A DNA stretch of 64,000 nt from Pollenia angustigena (GCA_930367215.1 OV884059.1:7898945-7962944); one strand, 5' to 3'; shown: positions 10,927 through 22,632, counted from the stretch's first letter. Translations and numbers: made by a program. The notes: generated by a model not told the origin, from the sequence alone.

Positions 10927-11884
10927 CAGTCAGCGTCAAAAGAAAGTGTACACCGAAAAGTTCAACATTTATAAGTCCGTAGATGTTAAAAGGGGGAGAG
11001 TACAAAAAATCTGTTTTTATGTTTTTGAAGTGTATTCAGTACTTGTTTATTTTAATAAAAAAAATTTGTCATATATTTCTTCTTCATTTTCAAATTAACA
11101 ATAATCTAAGAAAACGCCTTATTTTACGCGTCAAAAAAAGTGTACAATCTCTTATTTTTTCCATGTTCCTGCGTCATAAAGGTAATTTGACCCCTAGTTT
11201 TTTGTTTTTTTCTTCTTAAAATCATATTACGGATGTTTAATTATCTTTTTTATTTTTACTGATCAATTAAAACTCAAGTTAACTTTAGTTTGTAAATAAT
11301 AGTCAACATGGGAGGGCAGACTACAGTAGAAACTCGTAATTTAGTGGTAAAATTGGCATCTGAAGGCAAATCTTTGAGAGAAATTGGCAGTACTATTGGC
11401 AGATGTCATAATAATATGAAAAAAATATAAGGTAAGTACAAAAATGTGAAAAATGTTAAAGACCTTCCACCCTCTAGTTTCTACTTTAGTCTGCTTACCC
11501 ATGTTGACTATTATTTACAAACTAAAGTTAACTTGAGTTTTAATTGATCAGTATAGATAAAAAAAGATAATTAAACATCCGTAATATGATTTTAAGAAGA
11601 AAAAAACAAAAAACTAGGGGTCAAATTACCTTTATGACGCAGGAACATGGAAATAATAAGAGATTGTACACTTTTTTTGACGCGTAAAATAAGGCGTTTT
11701 CTGAGATTATTGTTAATTTGAAAATGAAGAAGAAATATACGACAAAATTTTTTTATTAAAATAAACAAGTACTGAATACACTTCAAAAACATAAAAACAG
11801 ATTTTTTGTACTCTCCCCCTTTTAACATCTACGGACTTATAAATGTTGAACTTTTCGGTGTACACTTTCTTTTGACGCTGACTG
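10927..11884. mobile_element. Tc1-like fold-back element, 411-bp inverted arms
   Basis: The element starts CAGTCAGCGTCAAAAG at 10927 and ends with the inverse at 11884, with TA at 10925-10926 and 11885-11886. CAGT plus CAAAAG is the classic Tc1-type end. The left arm 10927-11337 and right arm 11474-11884 are near-perfect inverted copies about 411 bp long around a 136-bp centre. The arms include not only the terminal repeat but also the start codon and first codons of the transposase, so the right half is an inverted copy of the left half, not a normal 3' end. A transcript would fold into one long hairpin. Confidence 0.9.
11308..11490 (+). pseudogene. Tc1-like transposase N-terminal fragment
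   Basis: From the ATG at 11308 the frame reads 'MGGQTTVETRNLVVKLASEG' and then 'KSLREIGSTIGRCHNN', the first helix-turn-helix of Tc1-type transposases that binds the terminal repeats. A stop follows after 'MKKI' (near 11429), and the frame can be followed weakly to 'GKYKNVKNVKDLPPS' (about 11475). There the sequence runs into the inverted copy of its own beginning. The catalytic DDE domain is absent, so the fragment could bind DNA ends at most. Confidence 0.8.
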
Positions 11885-12217
11885 TAGATAGATCCATATC
11901 TATATGGACACATAAGCTATACAGTTTTAAAAAAATAGGACCACAAGGGGAGGTAGGGTGCAATTTCTGCCTCTCACAAACTTTCAAACCGATTTTAAAG
12001 AAGTTTTTAAACATAGTTAAACCATATTTACATGGACACATAAGTATGATGTGTTTTTAAATACTGTGGTGTAGGATATCATATGGTCGGGCTTGACCAA
12101 CTATACTTTCTTACTTGTTTTAATATTGTATTTGAAGGGAAAAGGACTATTGTAAAATAGCTTTAAAAACTAAAATTTTACTCAAAGAAGCATATTCGAA
12201 AAAAATTTTTTAATGTA

Positions 12218-12926
12218 CAGTACTTTTCGCTTATAGTCCACAACTATAGTTGCACAACTTTTGTGGACTATAAGCGAATTTGGACCATAACCGATTTTTT
12301 TTTTTTAAGCCATTTTATGGATACTAAGTGAAACCTAGTATAATCCACATTTTGGACTATATAAAAATGATTTTCTTCAATAAAACCACTCTTTTAAAAC
12401 AAAAGAAAAGTATATTTAAAACAAAATCAAATATTGATTTATTTTAAATAAATAGTTAAAACAAAAATCTTTTTTATTAATAATTCAAATGCTTTAAAAG
12501 AATTCAATATAAACAAATGAGTTTGAGATTCATTTTAATTCTTTGGATGGCGAAATCAAACACAACATAAATATCAAATTCATAGGATTTTTACCTGACA
12601 ATTTTTTGTTATACCAAACGTCAAAGTCTATATGAAAAAACTCTAATATTTTTATTAGTGTTTTTTTTCTATGAAGTTTGACTGTTGCCAGTTGATTATA
12701 AAAATTTTAGAAAACAGAGTGTACTATAAGCGAACATTTTTGCATGAATAATTATATACGCATGCTAAGAAAATGTGGCTTTTAAACGAAAATGGACTAC
12801 AAGCGAAATGGACCTTAGAACAAATAATTTTTATGAAATTCGAAAAAATCTGCGTGTGATGGGACAGTTTTGGCTTATATCCGTTTTTGGCCTTTAAGCG
12901 AAATGGACTATAAGCGAAAAGTACTG
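12218..12926. mobile_element. pogo-like MITE, 709 bp
   Basis: The ends CAGTACTTTTCGCTTATAGT (12218) and its inverse (to 12926) are flanked by TA at 12216-12217 and 12927-12928. The end resembles the Drosophila pogo terminus CAGTATAATTCGCTTAGC (established knowledge). The inside is non-coding but carries further copies of the word ATAAGCGAA (near 12272, 12726 and 12892) and related forms. These may be multiple transposase-binding sites. It is inserted next to an AGGTCAAAGGTCA copy at 12943. Confidence 0.8.
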
Positions 12927-12942
12927 TAATTATTTTTTTAAA

Positions 12943-13325
12943 AGGTCAAAGGTCATATTGTTAAAGTTTAAATATTTTTTTGAATAATAAAAGTAAATGG
13001 AATTCAATCAAATATAGAAAATTTTTGTTAAGAATTTTCTGTAAATTAACAATTTTTAGTTGAAAAGGTCAAAGGTCATGTAATTAAAAACTTCTTTATT
13101 CAAGGTTTGGCTAAATTCAAATTTGTTAAATAAACAAATTTAAGAAAAAAATTTTTTTTAATTTTAAAGAATTTAAAAACAATTTAAAAAGGTTAAGGGG
13201 CAATTTGTAAAAAATCCTTTTATTTAATGTAATTCGTTGGGACAATATATTTTTTTAGCAACTAAGCAAACTCAATGAAAGATTTTTATAAATCCATTAA
13301 AGTTTAACAAAAAGGTCAAAGGTCA
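12943..13325 (+). repeat. AGGTCAAAGGTCA satellite (block 2)
   Basis: Exact motifs at 12943, 13066 and 13313, plus a degenerate AGGTTAAGGGGCA at 13190, are spaced 123, 124 and 123 bp. This is the cleanest periodicity in the plus-oriented part of the satellite. Confidence 0.85.
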
Positions 13326-14451
13326 AGGCTCTTGATTTTTTTTTTTTTTTTATTTCTCTGAATATTAATAAGAAATTTAAAAAAAAATTAATCTAAATTT
13401 ATTTGGTTTCAAACACAATTTTGAAGAAAATAGTGTTAATTCTCTAAAACAATTGTTAACAAAAAAATTTACTGTTCCCATTGAAAATTTTCTTTAACTG
13501 TCGCTCCCACGTTTCTTGCAGACAATTGTAAAATAATATTAAAATTAATACAAGACAGGGAATCTGATATTAAAATGCGTAACATATTTGGCAAATTGCT
13601 GATGAGGGATTTTTCTTTTAACATACAGAAAAACGTTTAAATATTGGGAGTTCCTCAAAAAAAAAAAAAAAACAAAGAAGCTGAAAGCTGTTACTTGCCA
13701 GGAAACATGTGCGTATTCGGAAGATTCGTTTGTCTTCTTGAGTTTTTTCTTTTTTTTATTAGAAATTTAATTTCACATTAGTAAACGTTTTTTTTTCATA
13801 CTATATATATTTTCGCTTGCCAATGCTTGTGGCAAATAAATATTAAGGGATTTATTGAATAAAACAATTTAAAAAAGAAAAGAAAAAACATGAATATACT
13901 TTAAGGCGCATAACTGTGTTTACAAATATATACAGCTATTAAATGTTGATTTTATGTTAATGTTAAAGCGTTAATGAAGTGAAAAATAACAAAAGGAAAT
14001 AAAGAAATTTCAAGGAAGAAAAAAAAAGCAGGAAAGTAGTTTAATTATCTTAAAAAAAATTTTTAGAATTTACATTTTGGAAAAAAATTAGTTAAGAGCA
14101 AACAGAGGCCTTAAATATGGAAAGTATTTATCGCTTATGAGTATTTCATAACGTTTTTTCGTGCTTTTAAACGAGAAATGCCTTTATGAAAACATGCTAT
14201 TTGCGTATACTGTGCTTAAAAAAAACTCGGTTAATTCCCTGAGCATCATAAAAAATTTTCACTTGCATCGAAAGTTCAGTAACATTCAAAGTTTGATCGA
14301 AATTTAGCAAATTTAGTTTTGATAAAATAATTTTTGTGCATTTTTTGAGCAATTTATTAAAATTATATTATATAGTGAGTGATACGTAAATGCATGATAC
14401 GCATAAAAGCAAATGCTTATACACGAAACAATTTCGGATATTTGAAATAAC
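13326..14451. other. AT-rich intergenic sequence
   Basis: No gene or clear repeat seen; homopolymers only. Confidence 0.4.
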
Positions 14452-14939
14452 CAACTGTACTTGCAAATATGCGAGTAATACTGTTTAACTTTCTATGAAG
14501 TCTTAAATTTGAGGAAAAAAAAGGGTTAAATGCTTATAACCGGTGTGCAAATAAACGATAAATACTGTATAAATTTCTAGGAAGTCTTAAATTTCTTAAA
14601 AATGTCAAATGATTATAAGAGGTGTGCAAATAAACGATAAATTACGCATAACTTTCTATGAAGTCTTAAATTTGGTAAAAAAAAAAAAGGTCAAATGCTT
14701 ATAACCGGTGTGCAAAAATAAGCGATAAATACTGTTTAACTTTCTAGGAAGTCTTTAATTTCGTAAATAGATCAAATGCTTACAACCGGTGTGCAAATAA
14801 GCGATAAAAACTATTTAACTTTCTAGGAAATCTTAAATTTCTTAAAAAGGTCAAATGCTTTTAACCGGTGTGCAAATAGGCGATAAATACTGTAAAGCTT
14901 TTTAGAAAGTCTTAAATTTCTTAAAAAGGTCAAAGGTCA
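14452..14939 (+). repeat. 81-bp tandem array, about six units
   Basis: The word GGTGTGCAAA recurs at 14542, 14621, 14707, 14788 and 14867 (steps 79-86), preceded by a worn unit near 14452. Each unit also has a TTTCTAGGAAGTCTTAAATT part and a GGTCAAATGCTTATAACC part. The last unit ends in an exact AGGTCAAAGGTCA (14927-14939), so the 81-bp array seems to have grown out of one satellite unit. Confidence 0.8.
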
Positions 14940-15620
14940 GGATAATAAAACTTAATTTCTAAAGGTCAAATGGTTACTGCGATAAACTTTTTGTCAAATT
15001 TTTAATGAAATGTTCATTACTTAAAATGGACTAGTGCTTGCACTATTTAAAAGCAGTTTCTTTTAAAATTATTGCTAAGAGGTCAAAGGTCACATTATAT
15101 AAAAATTTAAATAATTTTAAAAATTACTACAATTTTTTTATTTTCTATTTAACACTAAAAATTTGATTTTTTTTTTTAATAAAATTTTGAAAATACACAT
15201 TTTTTGCATTATACGTATAGTAGTTTTGGCAGAAAATAAAATAACATTGTTTTTAATTAACCAAAAAAAGAACATTTTATAAAATTTTTTAAATTTTTGG
15301 AAAGATATTTAAATTTTATCAAAAATAAAATTTTAAAGGTCAAAGGCCAAAAAGTAAAAACTTTATAAAATAACCTTCAAAATGGCCAAATATTTTTATT
15401 TGATGGTTAAGAAGAGAAATTTAAATAGTTTTGCATGAAATCTTTTTTACAAAAATTAAATTTTCTATAGAGGTCAAAAGGTCATGTTAGTTATAGTTAA
15501 CAATTTTGTTGAATTATTAAAGGAAATTAATTTTTACTTGAAATTTTGTGGATTCTCTCTTATTTTCTTTGTATTTAAATGATATTTTTTAATTTTCTAA
15601 AAAAAAAAGGTCAAAGGTCA
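14927..15620 (+). repeat. AGGTCAAAGGTCA satellite (block 3)
   Basis: Exact motifs start at 14927, 15080 and 15608. A one-mismatch copy (AGGTCAAAGGCCA) starts at 15337, and a form with one extra A between the half-sites starts at 15472. Steps are 153, 257, 135 and 136 bp. Confidence 0.8.
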
Positions 15621-17569
15621 TACTTATAAAACCCTAATAGTTTTGCTTTTTTATACACAGAAAAAAATTTGTAATTAAATTTCAAATATTTAAAGTATTT
15701 TATTAAAAATTTATTGAAAACTTTAATAAAATTTGACTTCTCAGCATTTTGTATTATTTTACATTAAACTTGCTAAGAACTATTTCCTAGTAAAATGTTA
15801 TTTAAATTCACAGTCTATTGACTTTGTGTGTGTTGGCTCCATTTCTATTTATTTTTTGTTTCAGCAGAAAAAAAAAACCTTTTAATAGCGTTTCAATATT
15901 ACGAGCTCACCAATTTTTAAACCATTTCACATGCAAATAGTTCGTTTTTTTCACTCTCAAGTGCCCCCTTACGATTCAGTTTTTCTGCTTTTTGTTTCCA
16001 AACCATATCGCAATTGTAATTCGCTGATTTTTTTTTATCGTTAAGTTTTAGCATTTTACCTTTTTTCACAAAATAAAACAATACGCTTCAATTGAAGCAC
16101 ATACATACCTTGTGTTGTGGAATATTTACAGGACGAAGGAAGGAAAAAAAACCTGAAAGAGAATGAATTGGAAAAAAGGTAATGAAATTGCTTGATTGGA
16201 ATTTTATGAGTGTCATTTGGTAATAGTTTGTTTGTACTTTATGTTTTTTTTTTTTTTTGCATTTTTTCAGCGTAAACAGGATCAGCTTTTAAAATGTTGG
16301 AGTATCAAACAAAAAAAAATGGAATTTCAAAGGACAATGAATTGTAATAAAATAACGATTAAGAAAAGGTTATTTAAAGGTGAACCAAATGTTAAAGAAT
16401 TTGTTAGTAAAATCTATTAGTTGGAGTTAAAATTGTTAAACAAAATTAAGGAAATCCAAGTGAAAACGGCTGGAAGTAAAAAATTTGATATAAATTTAGA
16501 TTAGAAAAAAACAATTCTTTTAAAGAATGTTTATGTAGAAAAATACTTAAATGTAGGTATTTTCTTTATGCAGTTGCAATTGCTTGCATTTATCAATTTG
16601 TTTTAAATTTTTAATTAATAAAAAAAAGGATTTTTCCAAATTTGTTTTACCCTAAGCCGCTTGTTTTCCCATTAAAATGTGTACCTTATTATCACTCCTT
16701 TTAATTTCGAGTTATAGCAAGAAGAATAATCTTAACAAAAGACAAAGTTTATACAAATAAATTCCAGACTATGGAAAAAATAAAAAATTTACTCACACTT
16801 TGTCAAATTAAGGCTTTTAGTTGCTTTCATTAACATATTAAATTATATGGCCCCTAAAATATGTAAGCAATTAGAGAACATAACATGAAAAATGCACATT
16901 AACTAACTCTATATCACGACGATAAAAGAATTCTCTCTTTCGTTAAACTACATTTGAAACAAAAATCGACTTAAAAATGCTGTTCTTATTCCAAATGTGG
17001 TTTTTCAAAAGAAACAGGCAGAAAGTCTTAAAAAAATATATTAAAAAAAAAACTTGAAATTTTGCAAACTTTTTGCAGCATTAAAAAAATACTATCATTT
17101 AAATTAAAAACTTGAAAAACATCTTAAGCCTTTCTGATAGAAAACTTTCAAAGATTCCGAAAATTTTATTTAATTAAGCCTACTGTAGCGGCCCCTAAAA
17201 GTATGCAAATAAATTAAGTCTTTAAGAGCTAAAAGCCAAAATAAAAATTCTAATATCAAAACACCTAAAACTTTTTGTTTATTCTAATTTACTGTTTTAT
17301 CCCTTTTAAATTAAATTTTATTTTACCCCTAAAAGTATGCAATTTATTTGAAGGTATATAAAAAGAAAAACTCACTTGCAAATGCTAAAGTGTATGTATG
17401 TATCAATATTAACTTTCTTTTATTAGACAATTTATACAATTTTAAATGTTGTCCTGCAGACTTTTTAATTTAAAAGTCTTTTATTTATAATAAGCATCTA
17501 AAAGTATGCAAAACTTTTGGAGTTTAAAAAAAGAACAAACAAAACAGGGCAACGGTCTGTCTATTGAGA
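15621..17569. other. AT-rich intergenic sequence with CCCCTAAAAGTATGC words
   Basis: No gene seen. A TAAAAGTATGCAA word recurs near 17196, 17330 and 17494, with a worn form near 16855, perhaps a remnant of another old tandem repeat. The 74-codon frame at 16196-16420 is low complexity. Confidence 0.4.
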
Positions 17570-17579
17570 TGCCTTTCCC

Positions 17580-18090
17580 AGAACTACCGAAAGTGTTAAT
17601 ACCCACGGTTCGAAGAAAGGAGGTAGAGTTGGCGGTGGTTTCTACATAGAGGAACTGGCTATAAAGGTTCCTTTGAATCTGCCGGATGACTGCAGTGTCC
17701 GCAGGTGGAAATCTTGGCCATAAAGCAGGGGTCTAACTAGCGCATATCGCTGGATATGCATATGGTTATTAACTGATGGCAAGGCTGCCATTGCATTCCT
17801 AGCGAGCGTCTTTACGACACCGACGTTAACGGCATATTGTCGGATGTTTCTAAATGAGATTTTGAGCATTCGAAAGTAACGCTAACGTGAATAACAGGGC
17901 ATGCGAACTGCTGGGCTAACCGATTACCAGATAAGCTTGCCAAACGAGTTGGTCGTCTTGAGGACAGATTTATTGATCAATTCATGAGATTTCCAATCGT
18001 TCATTGTAAATCCCTCATTAAGTGCGAGTCTCATGGAATTGCACAGTTGGGGTGGACCAGTGAGTGAATCTGTTCATTTTTACCTGGCAC
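17580..18090 (+). pseudogene. RNase H domain remnant of a non-LTR retrotransposon
   Basis: This patch is visibly less AT-rich than its surroundings. In one frame from about 17602 it reads 'GSKKGGRVGGGFYIEEL', the start of a retrotransposon RNase H domain. The acidic residue expected just before G-S-K is H here. Further on, 'TDGKAAIAFLASVFTTPTL' holds the second conserved block, then 'VTLT' plus stop plus 'ITGHANC' (V-T-L-T-W-V-x-G-H in intact relatives, W now a stop), then 'NRLPDKLAKRVG'. At least two stops and a frame change are present. RNase H would remove the RNA strand during reverse transcription; its presence points to the I/R1/LOA group rather than Jockey. The upstream RT and endonuclease are not visible. 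Confidence 0.75.
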
Positions 18091-18129
18091 ATGCTTTCTA
18101 CTTAGGTTCAATATGGAACTGATTCGAAC

Positions 18130-18565
18130 AGTGATCTCCCGGCGAGTGCCCGGGAGGTACTCATGCGAAAATAATAAATCTGGAATTCAATAACTAGTGC
18201 TGAAGCTGTCATGATGAGGAGGAAGGGAAAACTGTATTTAATTGTCTGTATCAGTGTCATGGTCTTCGGGACATTAGGAGAGATACCTGCAAAAGCCGGT
18301 GTTTGTTCGCTTTGATGATCACTTCGTCCGTATCCAGGGCATAGTGAACAGAATAGTTATCGCGGTAAAAACTGGGCACTGGCCGTGAGGGACACATGCG
18401 AAGAAGGCCTGGTATTCAATGACTAGTGCAGAAGTTGTCATGACTTGAAATAAGAGGAAACGGTGTTTCATTTTATTCCTATTTAGCGTCCCGGAATGCG
18501 GGACATTAGGGAGAGATGCCTGGGAAAAGCAGTGTTTGTCTGTTTGGATGATCGATACGAGATAG
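18130..18565 (+). pseudogene. Duplicated C-terminal zinc-knuckle region of a non-LTR ORF2
   Basis: Two related segments of about 190 bp (about 18133-18325 and 18362-18560) follow each other. Both contain CATGCGA, ATTCAATxACTAGTGC, GAAGxTGTCATGA and GGGACATTAG words. The second carries 'TGHWP' and other traces of the 'TGHWPIGRHA...YN..CRSCGDEEE' C-terminal domain that is well preserved at 48750-49060. So the tail of the same type of element was tandemly duplicated and then decayed. Confidence 0.6.
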
Positions 18566-18610
18566 AACTGAGATTGACTCTTCTCTTTAAAAGGAAGACC
18601 AATCATTTAT

Positions 18611-19449
18611 ATTCTGCATTGAAGCGTATTGCGTAACAGCCTTATAGGATGGGCATTGCTTAGTGCTTAGATTAGAAAATTAATTTAATGCCTTTTTCAC
18701 AAAACTGCAAAAATTTCTCCTAGTTTTTTTTTTTACCCATTTTCTTTTATATTTTCAAATCCATTACAAGCCCTTATTTGTATCAGGGCATTTGTAACTT
18801 TTCAAAGTACTAGTTTTTGTAGTTGAATTTAGCTCCTTTTTCCCTTATAAAAAAACTATTTTCGTTTATTTCAATTACTTTTTGCAATTTTTTTTTTTTT
18901 TTTTTTTTTTTTGTGCTATAAATTTTTGAAAAAGCCCCTCCAGGTGATATTGAAATTAGTTACATTTTCACTTTGTATGTACAATGAATAAATATACTAC
19001 AATGAAAACTTTTTACAATGGTTCGGTTTTGTATTGTTTAACAAAAAAAAAGTGCTTGATTTTCTATGGGAAAAAAAATTATTGCATATTTATTTGGTTA
19101 TTTGTTTTTGCTCTCTTTTTTTTTGAAAAAAATAGAGAAAAAGTTAACTGGTTTATAGAGCAAAATACATATTTTCAAAACAATAAAAAATGTTTTATTG
19201 AATTTGAATTGTTCAAAAAAGTTTATGAATTTTGAAAAGCAGTTTTTATAAATGTTTTATAATAATCATGGATATAAGGAACTTTCAATAGAAAATAAGA
19301 AAAGAAAAAACAAACTTTTGTAATTAAAATTGTACTATTTGCTTTTGTTAACTAGCAAAATATTTAATTAAATTTTATGAATTTCCTACAAAATCAATTA
19401 ACATTTTTCTACATTTAATATTTGGGCAAAAATTTTTATTGGAATATTA
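18611..19449. other. AT-rich intergenic sequence
   Basis: No gene seen. A 25-T run lies at 18888-18912. The open frame at 18984-19235 is low complexity. Confidence 0.4.
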
Positions 19450-19563
19450 ATGTGTGTGAAGTTAAATTTTAAAATTTATAACCCTAGACACATTCTGTTA
19501 TGTTAACAGAACAATGTTAACTACTTAGCAGACCTAATGTTAATGCTGTAATCATGGATAAGT

Positions 19564-21690
19564 CCAGATTTCTGGAAAAGGAGTCAACGTGGGCGAAAAA
19601 AAATGATTAGGATTTGTGGACAATACTATTCTCCATCGTTTTCCATCCCCAGAATTTTTAACAGAGCGAGTTGGACCGACTTATGGCCAATTTACTCTTT
19701 TGAATTCTCTAGGGGATGAACCCAGATTTCTGGAAAAGGAGTCAACGTGGGCGAAAAAAAATTATAAGGATTTGTGGACAATACTATTCTCCATCGTTCT
19801 CCATCCCCAGAATTTTTAACAGAGCGAGTTGGACCGACTTATGGCCAATTTACTCTTTTGAATTCTCTAGGGGATGAACCCAGATTTCTGGAAAAGGAGT
19901 CAACGTGGGCGAAAAAAAATTATAAGGATTTGTGGACAATACTATTCTCCATCGTTCTCCATCCCCAGAATTTTTAACAGAGCGAGTTGGACCGACTTAT
20001 GGCCAATTTACTCTTTTGAATTCTCTAGGGGATGAACCCAGATTTCTGGAAAAGGAGTCATCGTGGGCGAAAAAAAATTATTAGGATTTGTGGACAATAC
20101 TATTCTCCATCGTTTTCCATCCCCAGAATTTTTAACAGAGCGAGTTGGACCGACTTATGGCCAATTTACTCTTTTGAATTCTCTAGGGGATGAACCCTGA
20201 TTTCTGGAAAAGGAGTCAACGTGGGCGAAAAAAAATGATTAGGATTTGTGGACAATACTATTCTCCATCGTTTTCCATCCCCAGAATTTTTAACAGAGCG
20301 AGTTGGACCGACTTATGGCCAATTTACTCTTTTGAATTCTCTAGGGGATGAACCCAGATTTCTAGAAAAGGAGTCAACGTGGGCGAAAAAAAAATGATTA
20401 GGATTTGTGGACAATACTATTCTCCATCGTTTTCCATCCCCAGAATTTTTAACAGAGCGAGTTGGACCGACTTATGGCCAATTTACTCTTTTGAATTCTC
20501 TAGGGGATGAACCTAGATTTCTGGAAAAGGAGTCAACGTGGGCGAAAAAAAATGATTAGGATTTGTGGACAATACTATTCTCCATCGTTTTCCATCCCCA
20601 GAATTTTTAACAGAGCGAGTTGGACCGACTTATGGCCAATTTACTCTTTTGAATTCTCTAGGGGATGAACCCAGATTTCTGGAAAAGGAGTCAACGTGGG
20701 CGAAAAAAAATGATTAGGATTTGTGGACAATACTATTCTCCATCGTTTTCCATCCCCAGAATTTTTAACAGAGCGAGTTGGACCGACTTATGGCCAATTT
20801 ACTCTTTTGAATTCTCTAGGGGATGAACCCAGATTTCTGGAAAAGAAGTCAACGTGGGCGAAAAAAAATGATTAGGATTTGTGGACAATACTATTCTCCA
20901 TCGTTTTCCATCCCCAGAATTTTTAACAGAGCGAGTTGGACCGACTTATGGCCAATTTACTCTTTTGAATTCTCTAGGGGATGAACCCAGATTTCTGGAA
21001 AAGGAGTCAACGTGGGCGAAAAAAAATGATTAGGATTTGTGGACAATACTATTCTCCATCGTTTTCCATCCCCAGAATTTTTAACAGAGCGAGTTGGACC
21101 GACTTATGGCCAATTTACTCTTTTGAATTCTCTAGGGGATGAACCCAGATTTCTGGAAAAGGAGTCAACGTGGGCGAAAAAAAATTATAAGGATTTGTGG
21201 ACAATACTATTCTCCATCCCCAGAATTTTTAACAGAGCGAGTTGGACCGACTTATGGCCAATTTACTCTCTTGAATTCTCTAGGGGATGAACCCAGATTT
21301 CTGGAAAAGGAGTCAACGTGGGCGAAAAAAAATGATTAGGATTTGTGGACAATACTATTCACCATCGTTTTCCATCCCCAGAATTTTTAACAGAGCGAGT
21401 TGGACCGACTTATGGCCAATTTACTCTTTTGAATTCTCTAGGGGATGAACCCAGATTTCTGGAAAAGGAGTCAACGTGGGCGAAAAAAAATGATTAGGAT
21501 TTGTGGACAATACTATTCTCCATCGTTTTCCATCCCCAGAATTTTTAACAGAGCGAGTTGGACCGACTTATGGCCAATTTACTCTTTTGAATTCTCTAGG
21601 GGATGAACCCAGATTTCTGGAAAAGGAGTCAACGTGGGCGAAAAAAAATTATAAGGATTTGTGGACAATACTATTCTCCATCGTTCTTCA
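19564..21690 (+). repeat. Left arm: 14 tandem 158-bp units
   Basis: The anchor GTGGACAATACTATTC begins at 19616, 19774, 19932, 20090, 20248, 20407, 20565, 20723, 20881, 21039, 21197, 21345, 21503 and 21661. Steps are 158 or 159, except 148 after 21197, where one unit has lost 10 bp (CGTTTTCCAT). Units are almost identical. Two subtypes differ at AAAATGATTAGGATT versus AAAATTATAAGGATT. Since 158 is not a multiple of 3, the repeated 66-67-codon open frames cannot encode a repeat protein and are by-products. Confidence 0.95.
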
Positions 21691-22632
21691 TCCCCTAGAG
21701 AATTCAAAAGAGTAAATTGGCCATAAGTCGGTCCAACTCGCTCTGTTAAAAATTCTGGGGATGGAGAACGATGGAGAATAGTATTGTCCACAAATCCTAA
21801 TCATTTTTTTTCGCCCACGTTGACTCCTTTTCCAGAAATCTGGGTTCATCCCCTAGAGAATTCAAAAGAGTAAAATGGCCATAAGTCGGTCCAACTCACT
21901 CTGTTAAAAATTCTGGGGATGGAAAACGATGGAGAATAGTATTGTCCACAAATCCTTATAATTTTTTTTCGCCCACGTTGACTCCTTTTCCAGAAATCTG
22001 GGTTCATCCCCTAGAGAATTCAAAAGAGTAAATTGGCCATAAGTCGGTCCAACTCGCTCTGTTAAAAATTCTGGGGATGGAGAACGATGGAGAATAGTAT
22101 TGTCCACAAATCCTAATCATTTTTTTTCGCCCACGTTGACTCCTTTTCCAGAAATCTGGGTTCATCTCCTAGAGAATTCAAAAGAGTAAATTGGCCATAA
22201 GTCGGTCCAACTCGCTCTGTTAAAAATTCTGGGGATGGAAAACGATGGAGAATAGTATTGTCCACAAATCCTTATAATTTTTTTCGCCCACGTTGACTCC
22301 TTTTCCAGAAATCTGGGTTCATCCCCTAGAGAATTCAAAAGAGTAAATTGGCCATAAGTCGGTCCAACTCGCTCTGTTAAAAATTCTGGGGATGGAAAAC
22401 GATGGAGAATAGTATTGTCCACAAATCCTAATCATTTTTTTTCGCCCACGTTGACCCCTTTTCCAGAAATCTGGGTTCATCCCCTAGAGAATTCAAAAGA
22501 GTAAATTGGCCATAAGTCGGTCCAACTCGCTCTGTTAAAAATTCTAGGGATGGAAAACGATGGAGAATAGTATTGTCCACAAATCCTAATCATTTTTTTT
22601 CGCCCACGTTGACTCCTTTTCCAGAAATCTGG
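21691..22632 (-). repeat. Right arm: 6 inverted 158-bp units
   Basis: The inverse anchor GTATTGTCCAC occurs at 21781, 21939, 22097, 22255, 22412 and 22570 (steps 157-158). At the junction the last left unit breaks after CTCCATCGTT and the right arm starts in CATCCCCTAGAG, a different point of the unit. The turn is therefore not a clean mirror. Confidence 0.95.

Larger units (their letters stand above)
10584..12118. repeat. Interspersed repeat ending in TTACTTGTTTT, split by a Tc1-like insertion
   Basis: The left end reads TATACCCACACCACAATAGT followed by GGAGAGGGTATTATGC and a GTCCGTCCGGCTGGCTGGCT stretch. The right end carries ACTGTGGTGTAGG and ACTTTCTTACTTGTTTT. I recall such ends from a very common calyptrate-fly repeat, and the ends near 33575-33610 and 42480-42520 resemble it. 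The Tc1-like palindrome at 10927-11884 sits inside it. Class unknown; non-coding here. Confidence 0.6.

Noticed and set aside
10790..12060. Several 66-102-codon open frames around the Tc1 palindrome
   Set aside because: The frames occur as mirror pairs on both strands because the arms are inverted copies; they are terminal-repeat sequence, not genes.
19616..22422. Repeated 66-86-codon open frames (starting M-D-N-T-I-L-H-R) on both strands
   Set aside because: They are by-products of the 158-bp unit. 158 is not a multiple of 3, so the frame is lost in each next unit, and the frames start at GTG. There is no sign of a protein.
19564..22632. Possible CRISPR-like or minisatellite array
   Set aside because: The units are contiguous without unique spacers, invert half-way, and sit between inverted caps with a 9-bp duplication in eukaryotic sequence; a fold-back transposon explains it.
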